A stretch of 64,000 nucleotides of DNA from Rapana venosa (GCA_028751875.1 CM054162.1:7160755-7224754); one strand, 5' to 3'; positions 45,250 to 59,487 are shown, counted from the first letter of the stretch. The notes: generated by a model from the sequence alone, not told the origin. Program-made: numbers and translations.

Positions 45250-45540
45250 CGTTAGACAACACCAGTCACAACGAACAACAGACTAACCAACCAACTAAGC
45301 ATTTATTCTAGAAAAAAAATCTTTGGTGATCTTCAAAGATCAAGCTGTACACAAAGCCGATAACTACAACAAAACGAACCAGCAAGACATTTACTCTATA
45401 AGAATAAAATCGTTCTTGGTGACTCAAAGGTTAACGTTAAACAACGGCGATACAACAACAAACTAACCAACGCATTACTCTTTAAAAAAATCTTGGGATC
45501 TTCAAAGTAAACTTAGATCAACGCGACGACGACAACAGAA
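45250..45540. repeat. Tandem repeat, period about 80-95 bp, about three units
   Basis: Units share ACAACAAAC/AACCAACCAACTAAG, an ATTTACTCT-like word, a run of A, then AATC(G)TT(C)TTGG(T)GA and TCAAAG. Boundaries near 45250, 45347, 45430 and 45510. Confidence 0.7.
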
Positions 45541-46189
45541 ACAACACAAAACAAACAACAACCACACACAAACAACGTTCCTTCAACTCACCAAAACATT
45601 CCCGGACTTTGAAAAGAGAGCTCTGTGTGAACTAAGCTGTCAGAATCCCAGGCGCCATCCGCCCTCCTGCCCAGTGGTATCAGGAAGGCAAAGGTGATGT
45701 CCTTGGCTCCTATGTGGCGCCCTGTGTTGCTTGAGAGAAAGGCCTGGAAACCAGTCCACACAGCTGGGAGGAAAACTTGTGGAACCCCGCGCGTCTCTCA
45801 AGCTTCTCCCTGTGTCTTCACAAATTGTTGAAGTCTTCAGAGGCCTTCTTTCCTGTAGTGCCTACGTCTCACAGCAGACCAGCCGTACTGCAGCGGCTGT
45901 GGTTTGAAAAGACACAAGATCCTCAAACGAGCGCCCCTTGGCTTTGTTCCGCGCGGTAGTTGACAGGGATGAACTCTTTTTTTTTAAAAAGCAAAGATGA
46001 AAATGCTCAGGTTTCATGTTGCAAGTTGAACCCTGACCTACCCCCAACCCTCGCCCAGCACCTCCCCCTAACCCCCCACCCCTAATCAAAGAAGATAAAA
46101 GGGAAAAATAGGGAAACACAAGGAAAAGAAAAACAAGAAGCATGCTTTGGCAGGAACTTGTGTGGGTGTTGTGCTGTTTTTGATGAGGG
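45541..46189. other. Unexplained GC-richer segment, no gene recognised
   Basis: About 45600-45960 is richer in GC than its neighbours and has a 60-codon frame (45777-45959) that I cannot assign. No flanking splice sites convinced me. Confidence 0.4.
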
Positions 46190-46510
46190 TTCTTCTCTCT
46201 CTCATCTCACCCCTCTCTCTCTCATCTCTATCCCCCCCCCCTCTCTCCACTCGCCCCTCGCTCACTCCCTCTCTCTCTCCCCCCCCCCCCTCTCTCGCTC
46301 TCACTCGCTCCTCTCTCTCATCCCTCTCTCTCGCTCTCCTTCATGCCTTTGTCCCGCTCTCTGTCCCGTCATCTGTCTGTCTGCTGCCTTCCGGCTGGTA
46401 CAAGAGGAACTCTCTCTCTCTCTACTCCTCTCTCACTCGCTCGCTCTCTCTCCTCTCTCTCTCCATCCACTCTCGTCGTCCTCTCCCTCCTTCTCTCCCT
46501 ACCTCACCTC
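46190..46510. repeat. CT-rich tract
   Basis: CT words with C homopolymers, split near 46340-46410 by GTACAAGAGGAACT, possibly a residue of an S2 SINE. Confidence 0.88.
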
Positions 46511-46570
46511 TCGCGGTTCCGCTTTTTCGAAGAATAGTCATTGTGTGCCGTGGGAACGATGTTAAAATGT
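46511..46570 (+). mobile_element. SINE family S2 tail fragment
   Basis: GCGGTTCCGCTTTTTCGAAG and ATAGTCATTGTGTGCCGTGG match the S2 3' end near 42605-42650. Confidence 0.5.
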
Positions 46571-46856
46571 CACAAAAACTGGTATACACATGGGGACTGG
46601 AGGTAAGAAAGCACTAGTGAGTCTGATCCATTACACACCGACTGGAGGTAAAAAAAAGAACCCATTTATTCTTTAAACCTCGGACAGAAGAAAAGAAAGA
46701 AAAAACCTCAAAATAAAGGAATCCTAGAACTCAAACAAACCCTGAGAAAGGCAGAACAAGAGAGGATGGAGGGAACTGGTAGGTGTGTCTTTGAGGTGCC
46801 CCCAACGGTCGTCAGACCTACGGGACAGATAGATGAGCTACGATATATTACCACAA

Positions 46857-48236
46857 TAAGACCATATGTTATACCTCTTTTGGCCTTCATCTCAAAAACA
46901 GTTTTCTTAAACCGTAAACTTATCATTTAGCGTTTATAGATTTTGAGAAGGCGTTGACTCTATGTCATAGAAATTTGTAGTGGCCTGTTTGATACCCATG
47001 GAATTACAGGAAAACAGTTTTAGAGAGATATCAGAAGTATGTAGCATGTATGTCAAATCAAGAGTCATATCTGGACACAGCTACGATTATATAAACTGCA
47101 CAAGAGGAGTAAAACAGGGGTGGACGTTTGATCCGTATTTTGTTTTCATTATTTATAAATGAATTGGCAATACAACTGATTGAAAAGGAGACACGGTGCA
47201 AATTTACAGTTGAGTTCAAAGAAATGGTTATTTTACAGTTGGCTGATGATATAGATTTTTGCTATCAAAACGGTTGTTGGATTGCAATGTCAACTATTAA
47301 TAATTTAAAGAAAGCAGCAATATGAACTACAGGTTATAAGTCAATAGAACAAAAGTAATATATTATGTTTTTTCAGAAAGGTGGGTCTTTTTGGCAGCCA
47401 GAGAGAATGGTGTATGATGGAGGTTGCAATGTCTGTTGGAATGCTTATAGATATCTGGGTAAGTTATTTTTTTCTACTCGTTTTGAGTTATGTTGCTGCC
47501 TGTAAAAACCTTAGTAGCAAGCGAAGAATCATTGGGTTTCTTATTATGAGAAAGCTATCGTCAATAATCATTCTTTCAACTTTTTTCTTAAAAATATTTG
47601 ATGCTCAGATACACCCATTGTAACATTATGGCTCGAGTTATGGGTTGGGACAACCAGTGCTGCCTGTGACAGTGTGAGTCCGTTCATTTAATTGGTTTAA
47701 AAAGAAATTTTTGGGTGTTAAAAAATGAGAACTCCAAATGACTTTATTTATGGGGAAACAATAGGTATCCCATCTATATTAATTCTGTGGTCAATGTATT
47801 CGTATAGTTTAAAATTGTTAAAAATGATAACATAGACTACACCGTAAGGCTAAATTATGTTATATATATTAGATGCGTGGGTAAAACTAACTGGGGAAAC
47901 AAAGTCGCAGATGCTATGTGAACTGGGGCTGGGGGGTATGCATAGGATATTTCAGGGCGTAAGTGATGACAAAATATTTTGCAACGCTTCGCCAACGGCT
48001 ATAGACAGCAGAAGGCAAAGTTGGGAAACTCATGCAATCTAGTAGTAGAATTGATATATACAGAAATTCATACTCGACACATAATGTGAGAAGAAATATC
48101 TGTCAATTATTATGGACAGACCATTTACGATTTTATATATTAACCAGATTCCGTTTGGTATATCTGATATTAATGTTCAGGTCCTATCGCTAACCGACGT
48201 AACGAATGAACCCGATTTGTTGTGTCCACGTGCAAA
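46857..48236 (+). pseudogene. Second copy of element C RT C-terminal half
   Basis: Corresponds to 30505-31865. Motif A (FIDFEKA), motif B (FVFIIYK / INELAIQLIEKE) and motif C (LADDIDFCYQ-like) are present but broken by many one-base indels up to about 47500. The rest repeats copy 1. The nested RTE contributes only its last about 125 bases (46726-46850). Confidence 0.85.
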
Positions 48237-49900
48237 GTGGGAGAGAAGAAAGGGGAGAGAGAGAAGGAGAGAGAGGGGGAGGGAGAGAGGAGAGGAAGAG
48301 AGAGGGAGGGAGAGAGGAGAGGGAGAGAGAGAGGGAGGGGAGAGAAGAAGGGGGGAAGGGAGAGAGAGAAGGGAGGGAAGAGAGGGAGTGAGAGAGAAGA
48401 AAAGAGGGAAGGTGAGAGAGAGAATAGGCAGAAAGAGTGTACGCCGAGATCTTGCGCACATACGCTACACTAAACAGTCATTCATGAAAGAACTCTGAAC
48501 AAAGGTCTTGTAGTGTTTTCCTAGATAGTTTGTATTCAGGGAAACAACTGTCAACGTGGTCATTATTAGTGCCATCTTTATGATTAGCATACCTTTTTAC
48601 TGGTACTATGGTGTTTTCCGATCATCAAGCTAACGAACGAATCATTATACTTTGGTCGCTCTATCATAACGGAGTTTGTTTACATCTATCGATGTAGCGA
48701 ATGAATCGGATTCACAAACACTACAAACATCACAATGACGCTTGTTTTATTTTTTATTTTTCTTGTGGCAGATTTGTACAACATTTTTTATCAAATTGTA
48801 GAACATTTCATCAAATTGTAAACATGGTCAGATTTTTGTAACACAATTTCATCAATTTGTATGACATTTCATCAGATGTACTAATGACATTCATGCAGGT
48901 TGACAGCCCTGTGTTACTAGTCATTCTGCCATTGTCCCTTTTTCTATCACCTGCGAGCCGGCGACCCAACCGTACTCCACCTCATCGTTTTTTGGCTGAA
49001 GGGGGAGGAGGCTTTTTCCCAATGCGTCTGACCAGCCAAGCGACACAATGACTAGACCCACCGACTTTTACGTTTCTTTTGAATTTCTCATACCTTTTGA
49101 AACAATATACTACCAGAATGATTGTGTTTTCATTCCAGATGGGTTTTAAAACACAAAAGCGTTTCAGTGTCCAGGCCGTGTAATCTTTACAGCCAGAAAG
49201 CCCGCAGACACCTTGAATGCGTAAGTGCAAAACAGCTCGTAATTTTGACACTAAGTTGTGCAAACCTTGTATTTTTTCCTCAGGAAGAAATCAGTGTGGG
49301 TAGCCAAGTGTCAGGGTGTGTCTCACCACTTAAAAAAACAAAAAACCCTACGAAACTTTTCAGTAATTCACCAATTTTTTACAGGGCTGCAAGAAATACC
49401 AGGAAAAAATTGGGATGCAATGCTGGTACACCACAAACATCTTTTTGTGTAAAATCCTCTATCCTCACATAATAATATGTAGATTAATCGGTGGTAAACA
49501 TGTATTCTCACTTCATAACAGTTCCAGTCAGGCTATGTTGGAATAAAAAAATCTGTAGCTTACAATGGGCAATACACAATGCAACATCATTAATTATCGT
49601 TTGGGAATTAAAAAGAAAATGGCGTCAGCAGTAAACTGCTTCACCTTTGGCACTCAGTACTTTAAACGAAGTACCCTCCAAAAGACGAAGAAAAATTGCA
49701 CAAATAAAGAAAAAAACGTGAGCAACTAATCCCAAGAAAACTATACCATGGTTCAACACATAATTCAAAGTTTGAAATGACAAGAAAAACATTTACAAAA
49801 AAAAGGCAATCCTTTAAATATCTAACTAGCTTCCAACAGCATTGCTTCTGAAAGGCACGTTTTTCTTTCAGCTTGAACACAGTGATTTAAAGCCCACCAC

Positions 49901-49934
<34 letters not shown>

Positions 49935-50645
49935 CAGCCAAGTTTTTCGACAACTGGCTTGCACAAAAGTTTACGACCAACTATCAAAAAAAAAGCCCCA
50001 AGACTAAACTAATTTTCTAGTTTTACACAACCCAGTTTTCATTTTAGTTCACAGGTGACACAATTGACAGGCTGAACAAAAACCGACAACCTGTACCACA
50101 CTGTATTATCACAGGATCTGCTAAATACAGGATCACACTATTTGCTACACCGGAATTTTTTTTACTGCAACATGTGAAATGGAAGTTTTTCATACTTGCA
50201 GAAATTAGCACATATGACCTAACAATGTCATACTATCCATGAAAGCAGAAACTCCATATAAAAAATCTTTTTCACTTCAGTCTTGCCCCAATACAACAGA
50301 TTTTGTTGGTTGTTCTAGGGCCTCCAACATTTATACTCCTACTTATTCTTTTCTCAATTTAACTTCTTTATGCCCGGTATTCTTTGTATGAAAATCAAAA
50401 TTGCTAGGAGAAGTGCTAGATGGAGCAGCTATCAATGGCTGAAGGCGATGACCTCTGGTAAGGCATGTCCCTGACCTACGGCAAAGCTAAAGCAAGACGA
50501 AATAAGTAGCAGGGAACACATCAACCACTACAAGATTACGCAAATCTTATGCCCATTATAATAATAAATACAAAAGTTTTCTGGGACATAGTTTTTTTTT
50601 GTAAACCAAAGAGGAAAACTGCTTTTACGTAAATAAAAAAAAAAC

Positions 50646-50929
50646 AAGGTAAAGATACCCCCAAGCCTATTCGGTCATTTGGGAGCGAGGTGTCAGAGTT
50701 CTCAAGCTTCTCTAAGGCCAACACATCATCTTAAAGGCCGCTGCCCATTCTGCTCTCCCTCGCGCTTTACCTCCCTGCCCTAAAAGGGCGGCACCCTTTA
50801 ACACCTGATGAACTGGGGCTGTACAGAAGACCGAGACGCACGAACGGTCGTCCCTTATTTCCCCACGCTCAAACGCTGCTTAACCTAAACTCAGGGGAAC
50901 GAGTGCACTGTCCACTGTAGCGATCTAGC
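50646..50929 (-). mobile_element. Duplicate of the S1 SINE at 34265
   Basis: Base-for-base counterpart in copy 2. Confidence 0.7.
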
Positions 50930-51239
50930 TTTTTTCTAACAAAAGGTTGGTACATAATGTACACGACCGTTTAATATTTTATCAAAAAATCTGCGGTTTT
51001 TTGGTGCATTTGCTTCAATGCTTTTACCTCTATCCTTTCCAAAATTTCGGCCATTTTTGTCCTTTACTATGCAATTTTTAAATCCGCAAACCAACACTGA
51101 AAAGCAATTATTTAGACACAAACTACCACCGCCAACAGAAATTACGCTAGTGGATGACAAATGCCTGAGGTAGATACCATTCCGAAGAGTGCATGCAGCA
51201 CACAACACACACACACACACACACACACACACCACACAC

Positions 51240-51275
<36 letters not shown>

Positions 51276-51791
51276 ATACACACACACACACCCACACACA
51301 CACCCACACACACACACTCACTAACTCACTCACTCACGCACTCACTCACACACACATTCTCTCTCTCTCTCCGCGTTTATCTCGTCTCTCTCGCACTCTC
51401 TCACTCTACCGCCCTCGTTCCCCCCTCCTCTCTCCCACATTCTCTCGGCATCCCTCCTCCGCCTCTCGCCATCCCTCTCCGCTCTCGCTCTCACCTCTCC
51501 GCTCTCGCTCGTCCTCTCCACCACTAGCCTCTCTCCTCTCTCTCCTCTCTACTCGTCTCTCGCTCTCTCTCCGTCCGCCAGTCTACTCTCTCTCCAACCA
51601 CTCTCTCTCACTCGTCTCTCCGCCACTCTCTCTCTCCCTCTCGCCACTCTGCTTTCTCTCCGCCACTCCCTCTCTTCTCTCTCTAACTCTCTCCTCTCAC
51701 TCCCCTCTCCCCCCTCCCCTCGTCCCCCCTCCCTCCCCCGCTGCTCTCTCTCTTCCGCCTCTTCCTCTCTCTCTTTCTGAGGGGAGGGAAT

Positions 51792-51972
51792 AGCCCTGGT
51801 TGGTAGAGAGTTGCGCATCGGCGCCCGTCCCATCGGCTGAAACCGGTCGAGTTCGTCTGAGCCTAACATGCAGTGCCAACATTCCACCTCCTTCCCAAAA
51901 GTTCTACGGATGCTACTATAAACTGAAGTCCCGTGCGCAAAACGCACAAACAGACATCTTACTGTAAAACCC
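51792..51972 (+). mobile_element. Duplicate of the S2 SINE at 35410
   Basis: Base-for-base counterpart in copy 2. Confidence 0.6.
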
Positions 51973-54402
51973 CCACTCCCTTCCCAATCCTTACGACCTC
52001 CCATCCTTTCCGATCACAAACCTAACGGAAGAACCGCGCCGAAGAAAGAAACAATTGAGCCATTTGTCACTTACAACCATTTATCTTCCTGGGCCATTTG
52101 AGGCCACACACATTGGGGGGCCAGGTTAGGGTTGAGGTAGCCAAATGCACGAACAATGTTAGGCAACCAGCGATGCCAAGGTTTTTCTGTCAACGGTTCG
52201 GTCTGAGGACCATGTGGACTAAACAGCTCTTAGACGAAAAACGGGTGGGGTAGCGTAGACACAACGGTACATAGCTCGCAAAAGCAGGGAGCTATGCACA
52301 AAATCACCAGTCCAGTGGAACAGGTAAGGCTTGCACTGGACCTTCGGTGCCTGCAATGTTCTCAGGTGTACTACTTTTTCCTACCACCCCGAAAATCTTT
52401 CGAATAAACTGTAAAGCGAGGTACCGAGTGTGTGAAACGCACACCAAACATCATCTGCACACGTCAAAAACTCTTTTCTGGCCTTTCAAAGTGTACGCTT
52501 TGTGGTGCCGATGGAAAGGGGATGACTACTCTTACAAAGAACCGCAGGCACACGGAGACTGAATTTTTTTGGTTTGGAAAAAAAGCACTTTGCTTATTCC
52601 ATTATGGTCAAAAGTGAATGAATTTCAAGCCGGGAATCGTTTTTAAGCACTGCTTTAACAATTTCGATGGTCGTCAATGATATCGGAGACACTTTGGAAC
52701 AACGCCATCCTTAACAAAAAAGAAGTCCCAAAATATAGGGTGGTCAGAAAAATAGTAACCAGCCTCCTTTGTTTCTCTGTCTCAAGACTCCGTAACTTGG
52801 CGTCCCTACCTCCACCCATCCGAAACACCAAACCCCTTTCCCTTCTGACCTCTCCTTCCAAAACCAGGGTACCTCCGCACCCACAAACATACAACACGAC
52901 ACACAGCCATTCGCACGCACGCACACATACACAAACCCACGCGCGGCACACCACACACTGCACACATACACGACCACGCACCATCGCACACACGAAACGC
53001 ACGCACACAAAGCACACACACACATATAATACACACATGCAGCATGCGCACACACACAACACACACACGAAAAAGCACGCACAACAAGTCAGCACACACT
53101 CACACACAAACACACCGCGCGCGCGCGCGCACACAAACACACACACACACACACGACAGAGAGGAGCCAACAGACAGACAGACAAGACAGGCAGCAGACA
53201 GACAGGCAGACAGGCAGACAGGGCAGGCAGGGCAGACAGACAGACAGACAGACAGAGACAACAAGAGAGACAGACGAGAGAGAGAGACAGAAAGCAGTGG
53301 AAATGGTATACACTGGTAAAATTCATCAATCAGCATGTTAATCAATGCCCCTAAACTCCTTACCAAGTTTGCTGTCCATCAAAACAAAACAAATCTATCT
53401 TCCGACTTACTCCTCTCGGATTTCCAATGAATCAATCAGAAAATTTCAAAGGTTGAACCTGCTCTCTCGAATTTTGCACGATAGGGGGAGGTGTGTCAGT
53501 CCTAGGGAAGAGGTGTCTCATGCCCAGGATTCCTTTTAATGTCATTTCTGGGATTGTTTTTTAACTCCGGGCCAAAATCATCGAACTATCAATTGTCTTA
53601 TTTTGGCGATTTTCGATTTTTGAGACACCGACACCGAGTTTCCCCCCAATGGCTGCACTAATATAATGGAAACATATTACCTATTTTTCTATCTAAAAAT
53701 AAAAAAATTCCCCAATCGGGATGTGGTGGGGGGGGGGGGGGGGGGGGGTCATATAATAGCATACCACCTCTTCTGGAAATTATGTGCAAATAGAATTTCC
53801 CTCTTTTCTATCCCTCTCATTGTTTCTGCCTTGTGCCTTTTCTTCATGTCATCCCCTTGTCTATACTTTTCCCTCTTGGTCCATTCGCCTGCCTTTTTTC
53901 CAGAAAGGCTTAAAAATAACAGTTCTCATCCCTTGCAGAAGTGGATGTCTGGGCCCGATTTGACAGGCGCTTGACGGCCGCAACAACGCATTCTTGCTCA
54001 TATGAACAGACCTTAGTTGCTGTTCCGAAGCTATTGAGGAAGAAAGGAAAAAAATGAAAAGCATTTTCGAGGGGTAGATTATCATGAAGGTATTTTCCCT
54101 AATCGATTGGTTTTGATTCTCTGAGAAAGCAAAAATGTTTTGCAGTCCCTCAAGACGTAATGAAGACAAAAATTCTTTTAGACTAACAGCTAACTTGGAT
54201 TCGTTAAAGACAAATGCAGTCCGATGCAAACTCGTCCTTTTTTCCCCTCGTTGACCGCTTTACCTGTATCTAGAACTGGTCCACATGTCAGGCCGTTGAG
54301 CGTTTGAATACTGGTCCGATGACGTTCTTGATGCTGCTCCGACGACGATGATGCTCTTGATGCTGCTCCGACGACAGAGTGTTGCTCTTAGAGGCTTGCT
54401 CC

Positions 54403-57400
54403 CACCCTTTCCTCTTTTTTCCTCCCCCTCTCTTCTCCCCCCCCTCTCCTCTTTCCCCCCCTCCTCTATCCCTTTCCACTCTCTCCCTTTCCCTCTCTCC
54501 TCCTCTTCTCCACCCTCTTTTCTCTCTCCAATCCCCACTCTCTCTCTCTTCTCCACCCTCTCTCTCTCTCTCTCCCCCCTCCTCTCTCTTTTCTCCTCTC
54601 TACTCCTCTCCTCCCCTCTCCTTCCACCCCCTCTCTCTCTCTTTCCCCCACTTTTTCCCCTTTCCCCCCCCTCTCTCTCTCTTCTCCACCCCCCCCCTCA
54701 CTCTCCTCCACCCTCTCTCTCTCTCCCCCACCCTCTCTCTCTTTTCTTTCTCCACCCTCCTCTCTCTCTCTTCTCCATCCCCCCTCATCTCTCCATCTCC
54801 CCCCTCATCCTCTCTCTTCCCCACCTCTCATCCCCTCCTCTCCTCCACCCTCTCTCACTTCCCCCCCTCCTCTCTCCTTCCTCTTCCATCCTCTCCCCTC
54901 TCTTCCCCTTCTCCCCCCCCTCTCTCTCTCTCCTTCTCCTCTCCTCTTTTCCACCATTTTTCTCCTTCCACCCCTCACTCTCTCCTCTCTTCTCTCTTTT
55001 CCACCCCTCCTCTCCTCCTCTCTCTCTTTCCCATCCCACTCTCTCTTCCCCCACCCTCCTTTTCTCTTTTCCACCTCTCTCTCTCTTCTCCATCCCACAC
55101 CCCATCTTTTCAACTCTTTCTCACCTTCTCTCTCTCTTCTCCTCCACCCTCTCTCTCTCTTCCACCTCTCTCCCATTCTCTCCTTCCCCCACCCCTCTTT
55201 TCTCTCTTTTCCACCCTCCTCTCCTTTCCCTTCTCCTTTTCCCTCCCTACCCCCATCTCTCTCTCTTCTCCAACCCCATTTTCCTCCTCCCCCTCCTTCT
55301 CCAACCCTCTCTCTCTCTCTCCCCCACTCTCCCCTTCCCCCCTCTTCTCCATTCTCTCTCCTCTCTCTCTCCGCTCTCTCTCTTCTCTTCTCCTCCACCC
55401 TCTCTCTCCCCCTATCTCTCTCTCTCTCTCTTCTCCCCCTCCCCTCACCTCCACTCTCTCTCCCCTTTTCCCTTCTCCACCCCTCTCTCTCTTCTCCCCA
55501 CCCTCTCCCTCTCTCTCTCCGCTCTCCACCCCCTCTCTCTTTCTCCACCCTCTCTCTCTCTCTTCCTCCACCCTCTCTCTCTCTCCTCTCTCTATCTCCT
55601 ACTCTCTCATCTTTCGTCTCCATCTTCTACCTCTCTGTCTTCTTCTCCACCCTCTTCTCTTCTCTTCTCCCCTCCTTCTCCACCCTTTCTCTCCACCCAA
55701 CTCCTCTCGTCCTCATCCCCACTCCTCTCTTCCACCTCTCTCTCTCTTCCACACCCCTCTCTCTCTCTCTTCCCACCCTCTCTCTCTCTCTCCCTCTCCA
55801 TCCTCTCATCTCTCCTCCTCCCACCCTCTCTTCTCCCCTCTCATCTCTCTCTTTCTCCACCCCTCTCTCTCTCTCTCTATCCCCACCCTCTCTCTCTCTT
55901 CCTCTCTCCCTCTACCCTCCACCCCTCTCTCCTCTTCTCCACCCTTCTCTCTCTCTCCTCCGTCTCTTCTCCACCCCTCTTCTCTCTCTTCTCACCCCTC
56001 TCTCTCTTCTCCACTCTTCTCTCCTCTCATCCCTCCTCTCACTTCACCCACTCTTCTCTCTTCTCCACCCTTTCTCTTCTCTTTCTTTCACCCTCTCATC
56101 TCTCTTCTCACACCTTTTCTTCTCTTCTCTCCACTCACTCTCACTCCTCTCCCTCTCTCTCTCCATCCTCCTCTCTCTCTCTCTCTCTCTCTCTTCTACC
56201 ACCCTCTCTCTCTCTCCCCTTTTCTATCTCTTCTCCACCCCTCTCTCTCCTCCCTTTCTTTCTCCCCCTCTCTCTCTTCTCCTTTCCACCCCCTCTCTCT
56301 CCTCTTCTCCATCCCCCTCTCTCTCCTTTCTCACCCTCTCTCTTTTTCCACCTCTCCCCTCTTTTTCCACCCCTCCTCCCTCATTTCCCCCTCTCTCTCC
56401 CTCACCCTTTTCTTTTTTTCCTCCCCCCCTTTTTCCTCTCTCTTTCCACCCTCTCTTCTTTCTCATCCCCTTCTCAACCCTCTCTCTCTCTCTCTCTCCT
56501 CTTCCCCCATCTTTTCTCCTTCTCCAACCCCCCTCTCTTTACCCCCTTCCCCTCTTCCTTCTCCCCCCCCCCTTTTTCTCTCTTCTCCACCCCTCTCTCT
56601 CCTCACTCTTCACCTCTGTCTCTCTCTTCTCCACCCCCTCTCTCTCTCTTTCCACCCTCTCTCTCTCTCTCATCCCCCTCTTCTCTCTTTCTCCACCCTC
56701 TCTCTCTCTTCTCCACCACTCTCTCTCTCTCTCTCTCCACCCTCTCCTCTCTCTTCTCCTCTCCCTCTCTCTCCTCCCCCTCTCTCTTCTCAACTCTCTC
56801 TCCTCTCTCACTCTCTCTCTCTTCCTCCCACTCCTCTCTCTCTACTCTCTCTCTCCTCTCTCTTCACTCTCCCCTCCACATCTTCTCCCCCCCCTCTCTT
56901 TCTCTGTCTCCCACTCCTCTTCTTCTCCTATCTTCTTCCCCCCCTCTTTCTCTACTCTCTCTCACCTCTACCTCTCTCTCTTCTCCCATTCCTCTCTCAC
57001 TCATCTCTCTTCTCTCTCTCTCTCCTCCTCTCTACTCTCTTCTCTCCTCTCTCTTCTCCCCCTCCATCTCTCTCTTCTCTCCACCCCCTCTTCTCTCCAC
57101 TTCTCCACCCTCCTCTCTCTCTCTCCTCTCTCTCCCTCTCTTCTATTCTTCTCTCACTCTCTCCTCTCTCTCTCTCTCCATCTCTCTCATCTCCTCCACT
57201 CTCTCCTCTCCTCCCCCACTCTCTTTTCTCTCTCATTCTCTCTCTCTCTCCTCTCCTCTCCTCTCTCCCTCTCTCTCTCTCCTTCTCCTCTCTTCTCTCT
57301 CTCCACTCTCTTCTCTCCCTTCCTCCACTCACTCTCTCCTCTTCTCCTTCTCCTCCCTCTCTCTCTCTTCTCCACCTCTCTCTCTCTCTTCTCTCTCCTC

Positions 57401-59456
57401 TTCTCTCACCCTCTCTCCTCTCTATCTCTCCCTCTCTCTCCATCCCTCCACTCTCTCTCTCTCTCTCCACCTCTTCTCCTCTCTCTCACCCTCTCTCTAT
57501 CTCTTTTCTCTTCATCTCCACCTCCTCTCACTCTACTCTCTCTCTCTTCTCCTCCACTCTCTCTCCCATTCTCTTTCTCTCTCCTCTCTTTCTCTACAAC
57601 TCCTCTCTTTCTCTTCTCTCCTCTCTCTCTCTCTTCTCCACCCTTCTCTCTTCTCACCCCTCTCCTCTCTCTCTCTCCACCTCTCTCTCTCTACTCCTCT
57701 CTCCTCCCCTCTCTCTCTCTTCTCCACTCTCTCTCTCTCTCTCACTCTCTCTTCATCTCCTCCCTTCTCCACTCCTTTCTCTTCTCTTTCCCCCCTCTCA
57801 CTCTCTCTCTCCACCCTCTCTCTCTCCACTCTTTCTCCACTCCCTCTCTCTCTCTCTCTCCATCTCTCTCTCTCTCTTCCCCTCACCTCCTCCCCCTCTC
57901 TCTTCTCCACCTCTCTCTCTCTCCCCCCTCTCTCCCCTCTCCCTCTCTCTCTCTTCTCTCAACATCTCTCTCTATCTCACTCTCTCTCACTCTCTCTCCT
58001 TCCCACACCCTCTCTCTCTCTCCACTCTCTTCTCCCTCTCTCCTCTACCTCTCTCCTCTCTCCTTGCACCTCTCTCTCTCTCTCACCGCCCTCTCTCTCT
58101 CTCTTCTCAACACTCTCTCTCTTCTCTATCCCCTCTCTCTCTCTCTCTCTCCACCTCTCTCTCCTCTCTTCTCCCCTCTCTCTTCTCCACCCCCTCTCCT
58201 CCTCCTCTCTTCTCCTCCCACCCTCTCTCTCTCTCTCTCACCTCCTCTCCTCTCTCACCCCTCTCTCTCTTCCCACCTCCTTCATCCCTTTCCCCCTCCT
58301 ATCTCCACTCTCCTCCTCCCCTCTTCTCCCCCTCTCTCTCTCTCTCCACCCTCTATCTCTCTCTCTTCTCCACCTCTCCCTCCTTCCCCTCCTCTTCCAC
58401 CCATCTCTCTCTCCTCTTCCACCCTCTCTCTCTCTCCCCCTCCTCTCTCTTCTCCACCCTCTCTCTCTCCTTCCACCTCCTCCTCTTCTCTCCCCCCTTC
58501 TCTCTCCTTCTTTCTCCCCCCCTCTCTTCTCACCCCTCCTCTCTCTTCTCTTCTCTTCACCCTCTCCTCTTCTCTCTCCACCTCTCTCTCTCTTCCCTCT
58601 CCCTCCCTCTCTCTCTCTTCTCCCCTCTCTCTCCACCTCCTCACTCTCCCTCCTTCTCCTCTCTCTCTCCTCTTCTCCTCCCTCTCTTCTCTCTCCCCTC
58701 TCTCCCTCTCTCCTCTCCCTCCTCTCTCTCTCCTCCCTCTTTCTCTCCCTCTTCTCTCTTCTCCTCCCCCTCTCTCTCCCACCTCTCTCTCCTCCCCCCC
58801 CTCCCCCTCTCCCACTCCTCTCCTCCTCCCTCTTTCTCTCTCCCCACCTCTCTCTCCTCTCTCCCTCTCTCTCCTTCTCTCCTCCCCCTCTCTCTCTCTC
58901 TCTTCTCTTCCACCTCTCTCTCTCTCTCTCACTCCTCTTCTCCCTCTCTCCCTCTTCTCTCATCTTCTTCTCTCTTTTCCACTTCTTCTTTTTATCTCCC
59001 TTTCTCTCTCTCTCCCTTTCTCTTCCCCACTCTCTCTCTCTTCTCCACCCCCCTCTTCTCCTACTCTCTCTCTTCTCTCTCTTTCTTCTTCACCCTCTCT
59101 CTCTCTTTCCCTCTCTCTCTTTCCCATCTCCTTCTCATCTTCTCTCTCTCTTCTCCATCCTCTCTCTCTCTTCACCTCTCCTCCTCTCCTCTCTCCCTCC
59201 CTCCTCTCTCTCTCTCTCTCTCTCTTCTCCACCCTGTCTCTCACCTCCACTCTCTCTCTCTCTCCCCCTCTCTTCCTCCACCTCTCTTCTCCCTCTCTCT
59301 CTCTCTCCTTCTCCACCCTCTTCTCTCTCCACTCTCTCTCTCCCTCTCCTTTCTCCTCTCTCTCCACTCCTCCCTCTCTCTCTCTTCTCTCCTCTCTCTC
59401 CTCACTCTCTCTCTCTCCTCTCTCTCTCCACTCATCTCTCTCCCTTCTCTCCCCAC

Positions 59457-59487
<31 letters not shown>

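Larger units (their letters stand above)
46726..54402. repeat. Large duplication, copy 2
   Basis: Same orientation as 30369-38020. 46726-47500 differs from copy 1 by dense small indels. From about 47500 agreement is nearly complete, with identical 27-base A (49906-49932) and 21-base G (53728-53748) runs. A local exception around 48613-48740 has several small differences. Copy 2 ends 12 bases after a satellite unit and passes directly into the CT array. Confidence 0.95.
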
